Source: Streptomyces albireticuli (GTDB taxonomy: Bacteria; Actinomycetota; Actinomycetes; Streptomycetales; Streptomycetaceae). From it: a stretch of DNA of 64,000 bases. Position 1 is the first letter of the stretch. Each line of letters starts with the position of its first letter. Below the pieces are notes generated by a model. It was not told the origin of the DNA, did no database searches, and saw only the letters and a list, made by a program, of their open reading frames with translations. Shown one piece after another: positions 55,854 to 64,000 of this stretch. The translations under genes and the position numbers were made by a program. The stretch lies in the NCBI RefSeq assembly GCF_021228125.1, contig NZ_JAJQQS010000003.1, positions 372,001-436,000 on the forward strand, read 5' to 3'.

Positions 55854-58800
55854 GTGATCACCGAACGCCGGGACACGCGAGGCAAGCCGGGCGCGGACAC
55901 CGCCCCCGCCACGCACGGGGACGGCACCGCGGCGGGGCTCGCCGGGCCGGACGCGGCGACCTACGAGGTGCTGCGCGACCGGCTCACGGCACAGGCCGGT
56001 GAGCTCCGCCGCCGGGCCGAGGAGCTCAACGCCCGGCGGGCGGCGACCTTCGGCTCCACCGGGCTGAGCCTCCTCGGCACCGCCGTGCTCCGCACGGAGC
56101 ACCCGTGCGAACCGCGCGACATCGCGGCCGCCGGCGGCCATCTGCTCCTCGGCGTCCACGCACCCGCCCGTACGGGCCCGGAGACGGCCGTCTCCGACGT
56201 CCTCACCCTCCACACCGTGCGCGTCGACGGCGGGGCGGGCGGCACGGGTGGTGCCGTGGCCCTGGAAGGCGCGGGCGCGGGGCTTGCTCCGGTCACGGGC
56301 TCTGTGGGCGGCGTGGCGGCCCCGACCGGCATGGGCTCCGGGGACGGTGCCGCGGTCCCGGACGGTGCCGGGCGTCGTGTCACCCTCGTCGCCGCCCCCG
56401 CCGACGCCCTCCCCGGGCTGCTCCACGACCCGGGCTTCACCAAGGACTTCGCCGAGCTCCACCGCTACTACCGCGACGCGGCGCTCGTCCGCCTCCACCG
56501 GGCCGACGGCAAGCTCCTCGCCGCCTTCCGCACCGGCCCGCGCCCCGGCGACCTGCGGGTACTGCGCTGGCGGTTCGCCCCCGACGGCACCCCCGACTAC
56601 CTGGACGCGCACGGCGAGCGCGACCACGCACTCCCGCCGTCCCAGGAGCTCACCTGGACGCCCGCCACCCGCGACGACCACGTACTCGGCCGGCACCCCC
56701 ACGTCTCCGTCGCGGGCGAGGCGTTCGTCTCCACCGTCGGCGGCACCCTCACCGTCAAGACCGAGAACACCACCGAGTCCGCCGAGGGCGTCCACAGCGA
56801 ACCGGTCGACGAACCGCTCCAGTCCCTCGCCGACGCCGAGATCGCGCACGCCCGCGCCGGCACGCTCCTCCTGCTGCGCGTCCGCCCGTACAACGAGGCC
56901 GCGCCGCGCCACTTCGTCCTCGACACCGCCACCGGGACCGTGACCCGCCAGGACGGCATCGGCCGGGCCTGCCTGCGCCTCCCCGACGACCAGGGCATCG
57001 TCTTCCCCGGCGGCTACCACCTCGCCACCGGCGCCACCAGGACCTTCGACACCGACACCGCGGGACTCCGCTTCGACGCGGCCGTGACCGCGCCGAACGG
57101 CGAGGACGTCCTCTACTCCTTCCGCGCGCCCGAGGACGGGCGCACCGTGCTGCTCCCGTACAACACCCTCCGCGAGGAGGCCGCCACCCCGCTCGTCTGC
57201 CACGGCCACGCCCTCTTCGACGACGGCACGCTCGTCGTCCTGCGCGCCGGTGCCGAAGGGCCGTCCCGCGCGCACACCCTCCAGGTCTGGCGGACCCCGT
57301 TCCGCTCCGACGCGCACGCCGCCGCCGCGCCCGCCGTGGCCGACGGCCCGCTGGCGCGCGTCGGCAACGCCGACCTGGTGCGCTGCCTCTCCGCCTGCCT
57401 CTCCCTGGCCCGCGCGATCCCCGGCACCGCCCCGACGCCCGCCGCCCTCGAACCCCTCGTCGCGGCCTGCGCGCGCGTCACCGACCGCTTCCCCTGGCTC
57501 GCCGAACCCGGCCTCGGCGGGCTGCACACCCCCCTCGCCGCCGTCCGCGCCACCGCAGAACAGGTCCTGCGCGAGTCCGGGGCCGTCCAGGCCCTCACCC
57601 GGCAGGCCGCCGACGCACTGGGCGAGGCCGCCGTGCACATCGCCTCGCTCGTCCGCCGCATCCGCGGCGAGGCGCCCCGCACGGCCGGCGCGTGGGTCGA
57701 GCGGATCACCGAACTCCGCCGGGCCCAGGGCCGCCTGGCGGCCTTGCGCGAGATGCCCTACGCCGACATCCCGCGCGTCGACACCCTCGCCGACGACGTG
57801 GCGGGCGACATCACCGCCACCGCGCGCCGTGCCGTCGCCTTCCTCCGACGGCCGGACGCCTTCGCCGCCGACCACGCCGACACCGAGGCCCTGACCGCCG
57901 AGGCGGAGGCCCTCACCACCGCAGCCGGGGCGGACCCCCTCGCCGACCGGATCACCGAACGGACCGAAGGACTCCAGGTCCTCACCGAGGTCGTCACCGG
58001 CCTGGACATCGGCGACGCCACCGTCCGCACCACCGTCCTGGAACACGTCGGAGAGGTGCTCGGCGGCCTCAACCGCGCCCGCGCCACGCTGACCGCGCGC
58101 CGCCGCGCCCTCCAGGAGCACGAGGGCCGGTCCGCCTTCACCGCCGAGACCGCCCTGCTCGGCCAGGCCGTCACCGGCGCGCTCGCCGCCGCCGACACCC
58201 CCGAGCGCTGCGAGGACGAGCTCGGCCGCCTCCTCCTCCGCCTGGAGGACCTCGAAGCCCGGTTCGCCGGCCACGACGGCTTCCTCGCCGAGCTGGCGAC
58301 CCGGCGCGGCGACGTCCACGACGCCTTCTCCGCCCGGCGGCAGTCCCTCCAGGACGCCCGCGCCCGGCAGGCTGAACGCCTCGCCGGCTCCGCGGTCAGG
58401 GTCCTGGAGACGATCGGCCGCCGCGCCGCCGCCCTGGCCGACCAGGACGCGGTGCACACCTACTTCGCCTCCGACCCCATGGTGGCCAAGGTCCGGCGCA
58501 CCGCCGTCGAGCTGCGCGGGCTCGACGACCCGGTGCGGGCCGACGAGCTGGAGGGCCGGCTCACGGCGGCCCGCCAGGAGGCCGTACGCGCCCTGCGCGA
58601 CCGCGCCGACCTCTTCGCCGACGGCCACGGCGACGGCACGGGTACGGCCGGCCGTACCGTCAGGCTCGGGCGGCACCGCTTCACCGTCACCACCCGGCCC
58701 GCCGAACTCACGCTCGTACCGCACGGGGACGGCCTGGCCCTCGCCCTCACCGGTACCGACTACCGCGCCCCCGTCACCGACCCCGTTCTCACCGCCGGCC

Positions 58801-60980
58801 GCCTCCACCGGGACCGGCTGCTGCCCTCCGAGTCCCCGGAGGTCTACCGCGCCGAACACCTCGCCGCGAAGATCCTCGCGACCGAGGACCCGGCGGCGCT
58901 CCAGGAGGCCGACCTGCCCGCCCTCGTACGGCGGGCCGCCGAGGCCGCCTACGACGAGGGCTACGAACGCGGCGTCCACGACCACGACGCGACCGCCCTC
59001 CTCACCGCCCTCCTGCGGCTGCGCGCCGGAGCCGGGCTGCTGTGGCACCCGGCCGGGGCACGGGCCGCCGCGCAGACGTACTGGGCCCACGGGCCCGACG
59101 CGGCCACCCGCGAGGAGACCGCCCGCCGCGCGGTGTCGCTCGGACGGGCGCGCGCGGCCTTCGGACGGCCGGAGGCGATGGACGCCCTCAAGGCCGAACT
59201 GGCCGAGGACGTCGCGCGGTTCGCGGCGGACGCGGACCTGGGGGACGTCCCGGCCGCCGCCGCGGCCGCCTACCTCGTGGAACACCTGGCCGCCGGGGCC
59301 GACGGCTTCGCCACCGCGGCACCGGCCCGCGCCCTCCTCGACGCCTTCCACAAGGCCGTGGACGGCACCTCCTACGCGGCGGACCTGCGGGCCACGACCG
59401 GCCTACAGGCCCGCCACCGGCTCGCCCTGGCCTGGCTCGGCGCGTACGCCGCCGCCTCCGGCGAGGACACCGACCCCGGCGACCTCGCCGAGGCCGTGGC
59501 CGCCGAGGTCAGCCCCCTCCTGCCCCGCCGGGCCGTGGACGCCCCGCTCACCGCGACCGTCGACGGCCTGCTGGGCACCCACCCCCGCGTCACCGACCGC
59601 CGTCTCACCCTCCGGATCGACGAATTCCACGCCCGTACGGACCGATTCCGCGCGCACGACGTGCCCGCCTTCCGCGCCTACCAGCGGCAGCGCGACGCGC
59701 TCGTGGCGCGCGAACGCGCCCGGCTGCGCCTCGACAGCCTCCGGCCCAGGGTGATGAGCGCCTTCGTCCGCAACCGCCTCGTCGACGAGGTCTACCTCCC
59801 GCTCGTCGGCGACAGCCTCGCCAAACAGCTGGGCACGGCGGGGGAGGGGGCCCGCACCGACCGGAGCGGCCTGCTGCTGCTCCTCTCGCCGCCCGGCTAC
59901 GGCAAGACGACGCTCATGGAGTACGTCGCCGACCGCCTCGGCCTCGTCTTCGTGAAGGTGAACGGCCCGGCCCTCGGCCGGGGCACCACCTCCCTGGACC
60001 CCGCCGAGGCCCCCGACGCCACCGCCCGCCAGGAGGTCGAGAAGATCAACTTCGCGCTGGCGGCGGGCAACAACACCCTGCTGCACCTCGACGACATCCA
60101 GCACACCTCGCCCGAACTCCTGGAGAAGTTCCTCTCCCTGTGCGACGCGCAGCGCCGCGTCGAGGGCGTGCTCGACGGCGAGCCCCGCACCTATGACCTG
60201 CGGGGCAAGCGCTTCGCCGTCAGCATGGCCGGCAACCCCTACACCGGGTCCGGGAAGCGCTTCCACCTCCCCGACATGCTCGCCAACCGCGCCGACGTGC
60301 GGAACCTCGGCGACGTGCTGGCCGGCAAGGAGGACGTCTTCGCCCTCAGCTTCGTGGAGAACGCCCTGACCTCCCACCCCGTCCTCGCCCCGCTGGCCGG
60401 CCGGCCGCCGGGCGACCTGCCGCTGCTGGTCCGGCTGGCCGAGGGCGACACGGGCGTGGCGGCGGGCGAGCTCGCGCACCCTTACCCGCCGGCCGAACTC
60501 GACCGCGTCCTGGCCGTCCTGCGGCACGTCCTCGCGGCGCGGCGGACGGTCCTCGCGGTCAACGCCGCCTACATCGACTCGGCCGCTCGGAGCGACGCCA
60601 CCCGCACCGAGCCGCCCTTCCTGCTCCAGGGCTCGTACCGCGACATGAACCGGATCACCGAACGCGTCGCGGCGGTGATGACCGACGCCGAACTCGCCGC
60701 CGTCGTCGACGACCACTACGCGGGCGAGGCCCGTACCCTCGCCGCGGACGCCGAGGCCAACCTCCTCAAGCTCGCCGAGCTCCGGGGCACCCTCACCCCG
60801 GAACAGGCCGACCGCCGACGGGAGATCAACGCCGCGTACGTCCGCGTCCACGCCCTCGGCGGCCCCGAGGCCGATCCGCTGACCCGCGCGGTCGCCGCCC
60901 TGGGCCTCCTCGCGGAACGCGTCTCCGCCGTGGAGGCGGCCATCAGCCGGGCCGCCGGCGGGCCCCCGGCGCGGGCGTAG
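55854..60980 (+). CDS. Giant AAA ATPase (DNA-repair-ATPase/DUF3686-like)
   Basis: A 1708-residue protein. The N-terminal about 500 residues are beta-rich with propeller-like repeats (GNAD, RHFVLDTATGTVTRQDG). The middle (about 550-900) is helical coiled coil. A C-terminal AAA module has Walker A PPGYGKTT (Lys1351), Walker B LLHLDDI and a sensor-like MAGNPYTGSG. It resembles large bacterial ATPases annotated DNA repair ATPase, whose function is not established, and which are found beside flotillin genes. Starts GTG 55854 after GGAAGG. The last 38 bp overlap the end of the opposing gene. Confidence 0.85.
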   Translation: MITERRDTRGKPGADTAPATHGDGTAAGLAGPDAATYEVLRDRLTAQAGELRRRAEELNARRAATFGSTGLSLLGTAVLRTEHPCEPRDIAAAGGHLLLGVHAPARTGPETAVSDVLTLHTVRVDGGAGGTGGAVALEGAGAGLAPVTGSVGGVAAPTGMGSGDGAAVPDGAGRRVTLVAAPADALPGLLHDPGFTKDFAELHRYYRDAALVRLHRADGKLLAAFRTGPRPGDLRVLRWRFAPDGTPDYLDAHGERDHALPPSQELTWTPATRDDHVLGRHPHVSVAGEAFVSTVGGTLTVKTENTTESAEGVHSEPVDEPLQSLADAEIAHARAGTLLLLRVRPYNEAAPRHFVLDTATGTVTRQDGIGRACLRLPDDQGIVFPGGYHLATGATRTFDTDTAGLRFDAAVTAPNGEDVLYSFRAPEDGRTVLLPYNTLREEAATPLVCHGHALFDDGTLVVLRAGAEGPSRAHTLQVWRTPFRSDAHAAAAPAVADGPLARVGNADLVRCLSACLSLARAIPGTAPTPAALEPLVAACARVTDRFPWLAEPGLGGLHTPLAAVRATAEQVLRESGAVQALTRQAADALGEAAVHIASLVRRIRGEAPRTAGAWVERITELRRAQGRLAALREMPYADIPRVDTLADDVAGDITATARRAVAFLRRPDAFAADHADTEALTAEAEALTTAAGADPLADRITERTEGLQVLTEVVTGLDIGDATVRTTVLEHVGEVLGGLNRARATLTARRRALQEHEGRSAFTAETALLGQAVTGALAAADTPERCEDELGRLLLRLEDLEARFAGHDGFLAELATRRGDVHDAFSARRQSLQDARARQAERLAGSAVRVLETIGRRAAALADQDAVHTYFASDPMVAKVRRTAVELRGLDDPVRADELEGRLTAARQEAVRALRDRADLFADGHGDGTGTAGRTVRLGRHRFTVTTRPAELTLVPHGDGLALALTGTDYRAPVTDPVLTAGRLHRDRLLPSESPEVYRAEHLAAKILATEDPAALQEADLPALVRRAAEAAYDEGYERGVHDHDATALLTALLRLRAGAGLLWHPAGARAAAQTYWAHGPDAATREETARRAVSLGRARAAFGRPEAMDALKAELAEDVARFAADADLGDVPAAAAAAYLVEHLAAGADGFATAAPARALLDAFHKAVDGTSYAADLRATTGLQARHRLALAWLGAYAAASGEDTDPGDLAEAVAAEVSPLLPRRAVDAPLTATVDGLLGTHPRVTDRRLTLRIDEFHARTDRFRAHDVPAFRAYQRQRDALVARERARLRLDSLRPRVMSAFVRNRLVDEVYLPLVGDSLAKQLGTAGEGARTDRSGLLLLLSPPGYGKTTLMEYVADRLGLVFVKVNGPALGRGTTSLDPAEAPDATARQEVEKINFALAAGNNTLLHLDDIQHTSPELLEKFLSLCDAQRRVEGVLDGEPRTYDLRGKRFAVSMAGNPYTGSGKRFHLPDMLANRADVRNLGDVLAGKEDVFALSFVENALTSHPVLAPLAGRPPGDLPLLVRLAEGDTGVAAGELAHPYPPAELDRVLAVLRHVLAARRTVLAVNAAYIDSAARSDATRTEPPFLLQGSYRDMNRITERVAAVMTDAELAAVVDDHYAGEARTLAADAEANLLKLAELRGTLTPEQADRRREINAAYVRVHALGGPEADPLTRAVAALGLLAERVSAVEAAISRAAGGPPARA

Positions 60981-61350
60981 CGAGGGCCAGGCCGTCGGCG
61001 TCGATGGTGTCGCTGGTGACCAGGGCCTGTTCGGCGGTGACGTCCGTCATGAAGGCGAACGGCGGGGACACAGGAGGGACGGGCAGCGCGTCCGGGGTGA
61101 AGGTCAGGCAGAGCAGGCCCTGGACGCAGCCGCTGAGGCGGGTGAGGTAGAGCGTCACGTCACCGTTCAGCCTCAGCTCCCGGGCGTCGAGGGCGAGTTC
61201 GCCGCCGCCGTCGCGGGTCCGTAGCCGGTAGCCGCTGAGGGAGGCCGCCCGCATGCGCAGCACCATGGCCCTGAGCGGCCCGGCGGCGGTGGGCACCTCG
61301 GTGACGCCCGCCAGGGTGAAGCCGTCCGGCGAGAAGCGGGTCGTGGTCAC
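60943..61350 (-). CDS. Conserved hypothetical protein downstream of DUF6114
   Basis: A 135-residue protein with no signal peptide, membrane helix or known fold. Alternating strands (MVLRMRAASLSG, LALDARELRLNGDVTLYLTRLSG) and a PDALPVPPVSPPFAFMTDV block look conserved. GTG 61350 overlaps the DUF6114 stop (GTGA). Similar short proteins follow DUF6114 genes in Streptomyces, from memory. The 3' end overlaps the AAA gene on the other strand by 38 bp. Confidence 0.75.
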   Translation of the reverse strand: MTTTRFSPDGFTLAGVTEVPTAAGPLRAMVLRMRAASLSGYRLRTRDGGGELALDARELRLNGDVTLYLTRLSGCVQGLLCLTFTPDALPVPPVSPPFAFMTDVTAEQALVTSDTIDADGLALATPAPGARRRPG

Positions 61351-61946
61351 GGTCGGCGGGGTACGGGCGGCCCTGACGGGAGCGCCACCGGGCGGGGCCC
61401 CGGCCCCGGCACGGCCAGGCCCGCGAGCAGGACGAGGGGCAGGGCCACCGCGAGATGGCCGGACGGCGGGGAAGCCGGTCCTTCGCGACCGGAGTCCGCG
61501 GGTGAGGGGCCCGCGCTCCCCGGGCCGGAGGCGGGGTCCGGACCCGGACCGTCCGTCCCCGCCGTCCGCCCGCCGCCCGCTCCCGGCGTCCAGGCGAAGC
61601 CCATCGCGCCGCCCGCGATGCCCAGCAGCATGCCGATGAGGAAGCCCCCCAGGTTGGTGGCGGCGAAGGAGACCACCGACAGGATCACCGCGTGCACACC
61701 GACGTAGTGGTGGGTGTGGGGCAGGAACCACAGGAAGAGGCCGGCCGTGATCAGCGCGGCGCCGATGCCGATCGCCGCGACGCCGCCGAGCCCGAGGCTC
61801 ACCACGACCGGCAGCGGTGACAGCGGGCTGGCCGTGATCTCGGCGCCGCCCAGGACCAGCAGCACACCGGCCCAGAACGGCCGCGTCCGGCGCCAGGCGC
61901 GCGCGGGACGCCACCGCGCCCGTGCCGGGCGGGAGTTCAGAAACAC
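61347..61946 (-). CDS. DUF6114 membrane protein
   Basis: A 199-residue protein with four transmembrane segments (FWAGVLLVLGGAEI, VVVSLGLGGVAAIGIGAALI, VILSVVSFAATNLGGFLIGM and a last one near residue 175). A Gly/Pro-rich loop of about 50 residues precedes the last helix. It starts GTG 61946 within the end of the DUF6230 gene. The DUF6230-DUF6114 pair is a conserved Streptomyces unit of unknown function. Confidence 0.85.
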   Translation of the reverse strand: MFLNSRPARARWRPARAWRRTRPFWAGVLLVLGGAEITASPLSPLPVVVSLGLGGVAAIGIGAALITAGLFLWFLPHTHHYVGVHAVILSVVSFAATNLGGFLIGMLLGIAGGAMGFAWTPGAGGGRTAGTDGPGPDPASGPGSAGPSPADSGREGPASPPSGHLAVALPLVLLAGLAVPGPGPRPVALPSGPPVPRRP

Positions 61947-62566
61947 GCCGGGCCGTCCAGACTCACCTTCAGCGAGAGCCCCTTGAGACGGAAGTTTCCG
62001 CCGGTCGCCGACCAGGCGTGCGACCGCACCCCCGAGACCGTGACCTCCGAGGCCTGGAGGCCGAACGCGCCCGCCTCTCCGCGCACCCCGGGCACCTGGT
62101 CCAGCGTCGAGGCGTCCCGCCCGATCTGCACGTCGCCGAAGCGCGCGTCGCCGACCAGGTCCTCGCCGTCGATCACCAGGTCGCTCGCGGTCACCTCGCC
62201 CGCCTCGCCGCCCGCCGTCAGCTTGAACACCACCTGCCCGAGCGGGGTGTCCACCCGCGAGGACTGGCAGAGGTCCGTCAGGGTGGCGTCGCCGATGCCG
62301 AGCAGCGCGGCCGGGTGACCGGTGCCGTCGGCGGACCGGTCGACCTGGACGTACGAGGCCAGGCCCTGGCTCGTCAGACGGCCCGAGGACACCTGGAAGG
62401 CGGTGCCGGACACCGCGAAGGAGGACGCCAGCACCCCCTCGGACATCGCCACCGCCATCACCGCCACCGCCGCCAGCGCGGGGACGGCGACGGCGGCGGC
62501 CTTCTTCCAGGCCGTACCGCCGGGAGGCACGCGGTCGTCGTGGTTGCCGGGGCCGCCGGGGTTCAC
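61937..62566 (-). CDS. DUF6230 protein
   Basis: A 209-residue protein with one N-terminal membrane helix (AAVAVPALAAVAVMAVAMSEGVLA) followed by a beta-rich exported domain (FAVSGTAFQVSSGRL, FRLKGLSLKVSLDGPACF) ending in a Cys. This matches the DUF6230 family. Start GTG 62566 is taken (a TTG at 62569 precedes it) with GAGAGG about nine bases upstream. Function unknown; coupled to DUF6114. Confidence 0.87.
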   Translation of the reverse strand: MNPGGPGNHDDRVPPGGTAWKKAAAVAVPALAAVAVMAVAMSEGVLASSFAVSGTAFQVSSGRLTSQGLASYVQVDRSADGTGHPAALLGIGDATLTDLCQSSRVDTPLGQVVFKLTAGGEAGEVTASDLVIDGEDLVGDARFGDVQIGRDASTLDQVPGVRGEAGAFGLQASEVTVSGVRSHAWSATGGNFRLKGLSLKVSLDGPACF

Positions 62567-62579
62567 CAAGGGGTTCCTC

Positions 62580-63704
62580 TCAAGGGGACACGGGAAGACG
62601 GACGTTCATGGCGGCGCGCAGATACGCGCCGTCGACGGGGGCGGGGGAGGGCAGACCGGGCAGGGCGTGCCGGAGCGGGACACAGCCGTCCGCCCGGCTC
62701 CGCCAGTCGTGCCGGAGGAGGTTCGCGAGGACCGGATTGATCTGCCGCTCGACGAAGTTGGGCCGGTCGACGACGGGCTGGAGGATCAGCTCGACGCCGG
62801 GGAGCAGTTCGGCGACGGCGGCGACCAGCGACCTCGCCGGGGTCTCGGCGGGGTGGACCAGGGGATAGGTCGTCACTCCCGGCGGGTGCGGCAGCGCCGC
62901 CAGGCGCAGCATGGCGTCGACGACGTACTCGACGGGGACGATGTTCACCCGGGCGGCGGGGTCGCCCAGCAGCCGGACGCGCAGCCGGGGCAGCCCCGCC
63001 CGCCTGCCGAGCAGGAGGCCGCGCAGCGACGGCGGCACCTGCTCGATCACGGTGCGCAGCCCGGCACCGAGGGTGGACAGCGGCTGCTGGGCGGCCGTGT
63101 CGGGGAGCGGGCCGTCGGTGGCCAGGACGCTCGGGCGCAGCACCAGGGCCGGGCGCCGCCCGTCGGCCCAGGCGCGCACGACCTCCTCGGCCCGCCGCTT
63201 GGTCCGCTGGTAGCCGGTGAAGGCGTCGGCCAGGGCCGGGGCGGCGCGCCGCTCCCGGGAGTCCGGTGCGGGTCCGTCGCTCACATAGGCGGTGCTGATG
63301 TGCAGGAAGGGCACTTCGGCGGGTGCGTGGTCGGCGAGTTCCGTGAGGCGGCAGGTACCGGTGACGTTCACCGGGGTGAGCGTGGCCTCCGTGTCCACCA
63401 GCGACAGCGCCGCCGCGCAGTGCCAGATCGACGTGGCCCGCTCGCCCAGCCACCGGTGCGCGTCGGGCGTCAGCCCGAGCCGCGGCCGGGTCAGGTCGAC
63501 CGGGACGGCCGTCACCCGCCGCCGGGCGCGCAGGAGTTCGTCCTCGCCGGCCCCGCAGTCGCGCAGCGCGCCCGTCACCCGCTCGGCCAGGGGCCGCCGC
63601 CCGTCCCGGCCGAGCACCGTGACCGGGGCGGTCCCCGTGGCCAGCAGTCCGCGCAGCAGCCGGGAGCCGAGGAAGCCGGTGGCGCCGGTCAGCACGACGG
63701 TCAC
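62580..63704 (-). CDS. Thioester-reductase-like SDR (NAD_binding_4/male-sterility type)
   Basis: A 374-residue extended SDR. Cofactor loop GATGFLGSRLL, HCAAALSLVD, the HISTAYVSDG segment and the Tyr-x3-Lys YQRTK catalytic pair are visible. This architecture is that of carboxylic-acid/thioester reductases releasing carrier-bound chains as aldehydes or alcohols. Its ATG overlaps the stop of the PKS gene (ATGA), so it likely acts as a stand-alone release reductase for that PKS. Confidence 0.88.
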   Translation of the reverse strand: MTVVLTGATGFLGSRLLRGLLATGTAPVTVLGRDGRRPLAERVTGALRDCGAGEDELLRARRRVTAVPVDLTRPRLGLTPDAHRWLGERATSIWHCAAALSLVDTEATLTPVNVTGTCRLTELADHAPAEVPFLHISTAYVSDGPAPDSRERRAAPALADAFTGYQRTKRRAEEVVRAWADGRRPALVLRPSVLATDGPLPDTAAQQPLSTLGAGLRTVIEQVPPSLRGLLLGRRAGLPRLRVRLLGDPAARVNIVPVEYVVDAMLRLAALPHPPGVTTYPLVHPAETPARSLVAAVAELLPGVELILQPVVDRPNFVERQINPVLANLLRHDWRSRADGCVPLRHALPGLPSPAPVDGAYLRAAMNVRLPVSP

Positions 63705-64000
63705 GGGCCACCCGCCGGACGGCCGGCGACGGGCGCGGCGGGCAGGCCCGGGAGCGCCCGGGCCGAGGCGCTCGCGCGCGCCTGTTTCAGCAGATGGGGC
63801 AGGACGGCCTCGGTGATGCCGCGGACGGAGCCGTCCGAGTGCAGGAACTCCATCACGGGGACCTCCTGGTCGAGGTTCTTGCGGAACTTGGCGAGCATCT
63901 CCATGCCCATGAGGGAGTCCATGCCGTACTCCTGCATGGGCCGGTGCCGGTCGACCTCGTCCGGCGGCATGTGCAGGACGTCGGCGACCATGGCGGTGAT
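63701..64000 (-). CDS. C-terminal ACP domain of a type I polyketide synthase (partial)
   Basis: At least 99 residues, open through the window edge. The carrier motif is EYGMDSLMGMEML with the phosphopantetheine serine, followed by EFLHSDGSVRGITEAV and an Ala/Pro tail. The preceding VADVLHMPPDEVDRHRP is the typical first helix and loop of a PKS ACP. The rest of the enzyme lies beyond base 64000. Downstream release by the adjacent reductase is inferred. Confidence 0.88.
   Translation of the reverse strand: MTAMVADVLHMPPDEVDRHRPMQEYGMDSLMGMEMLAKFRKNLDQEVPVMEFLHSDGSVRGITEAVLPHLLKQARASASARALPGLPAAPVAGRPAGGP

Overview
The window is actinobacterial DNA, almost certainly from a Streptomyces. G+C is very high with strong third-position bias, neighbouring genes are coupled by ATGA/GTGA overlaps, GTG starts are common, leucine TTA codons are rare, and DUF6230/DUF6114 and PucR-type genes are present. 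No rRNA, tRNA, CRISPR array or insertion-sequence transposase was seen. Three specialised-metabolism loci lie among ordinary chromosomal genes.

Layout. (1) 1-3.4 kb: the 3' part of a cytochrome P450, a secreted tripeptidyl-aminopeptidase-like hydrolase and a 2H phosphoesterase. (2) 3.5-6.4 kb, minus strand: a small lanthipeptide locus. It has a class IV-like synthetase divided by one in-frame TGA into a lyase-kinase half and a zinc-cyclase half, followed by a 44-residue precursor gene overlapping the cyclase end. (3) 6.7-27.8 kb, minus strand: a long biosynthetic operon read from a hotdog thioesterase and a TrpB2-like enzyme down through two aldehyde dehydrogenases, an SDR, an acyl-CoA ligase, a formyltransferase-adenylation-carrier protein with a glycine-type code, a PP-loop ATPase resembling oxazole cyclodehydratases, a KS-(degenerate AT)-ACP protein, two ketosynthase/chain-length-factor pairs and a free ACP. 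My reading is an N-formylglycine starter converted to an oxazole and extended by type II-style ketosynthases. This combination is unusual. (4) 28.3-33.9 kb: a secreted M4 metalloprotease, a secreted SMP-30-like protein, an RHH regulator with a probable operator, and a DUF4097 protein. (5) 34.2-49.9 kb: a second P450, an Opp/Nik-type ABC importer (minus strand), and a divergent plus-strand operon: Fe(II)/2-oxoglutarate oxygenase, SbnB-like, PLP decarboxylase, SbnA-like, MATE exporter and then a UvrA-like ATPase. Two iron-box-like sites lie between the divergent units. This is a candidate diaminopropionate-based metallophore locus, but no NRPS or siderophore synthetase ligase is visible. (6) 50-61 kb: GNAT, TRIC-family channel, PucR regulator, then a YqiJ-like/flotillin/giant AAA ATPase set. 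(7) 60.9-64 kb, minus strand: a DUF6230-DUF6114-small protein triad, a thioester-reductase-like SDR and the ACP end of a type I polyketide synthase that runs off the window.

Regulatory clues include three genes with in-frame TTA codons (possible bldA dependence), among them the thioesterase heading the large operon and the importer ATPase. There are also RHH and iron-box operators, strong hairpin terminators between convergent genes, and two copies of a palindromic repeat element with long terminal inverted repeats.
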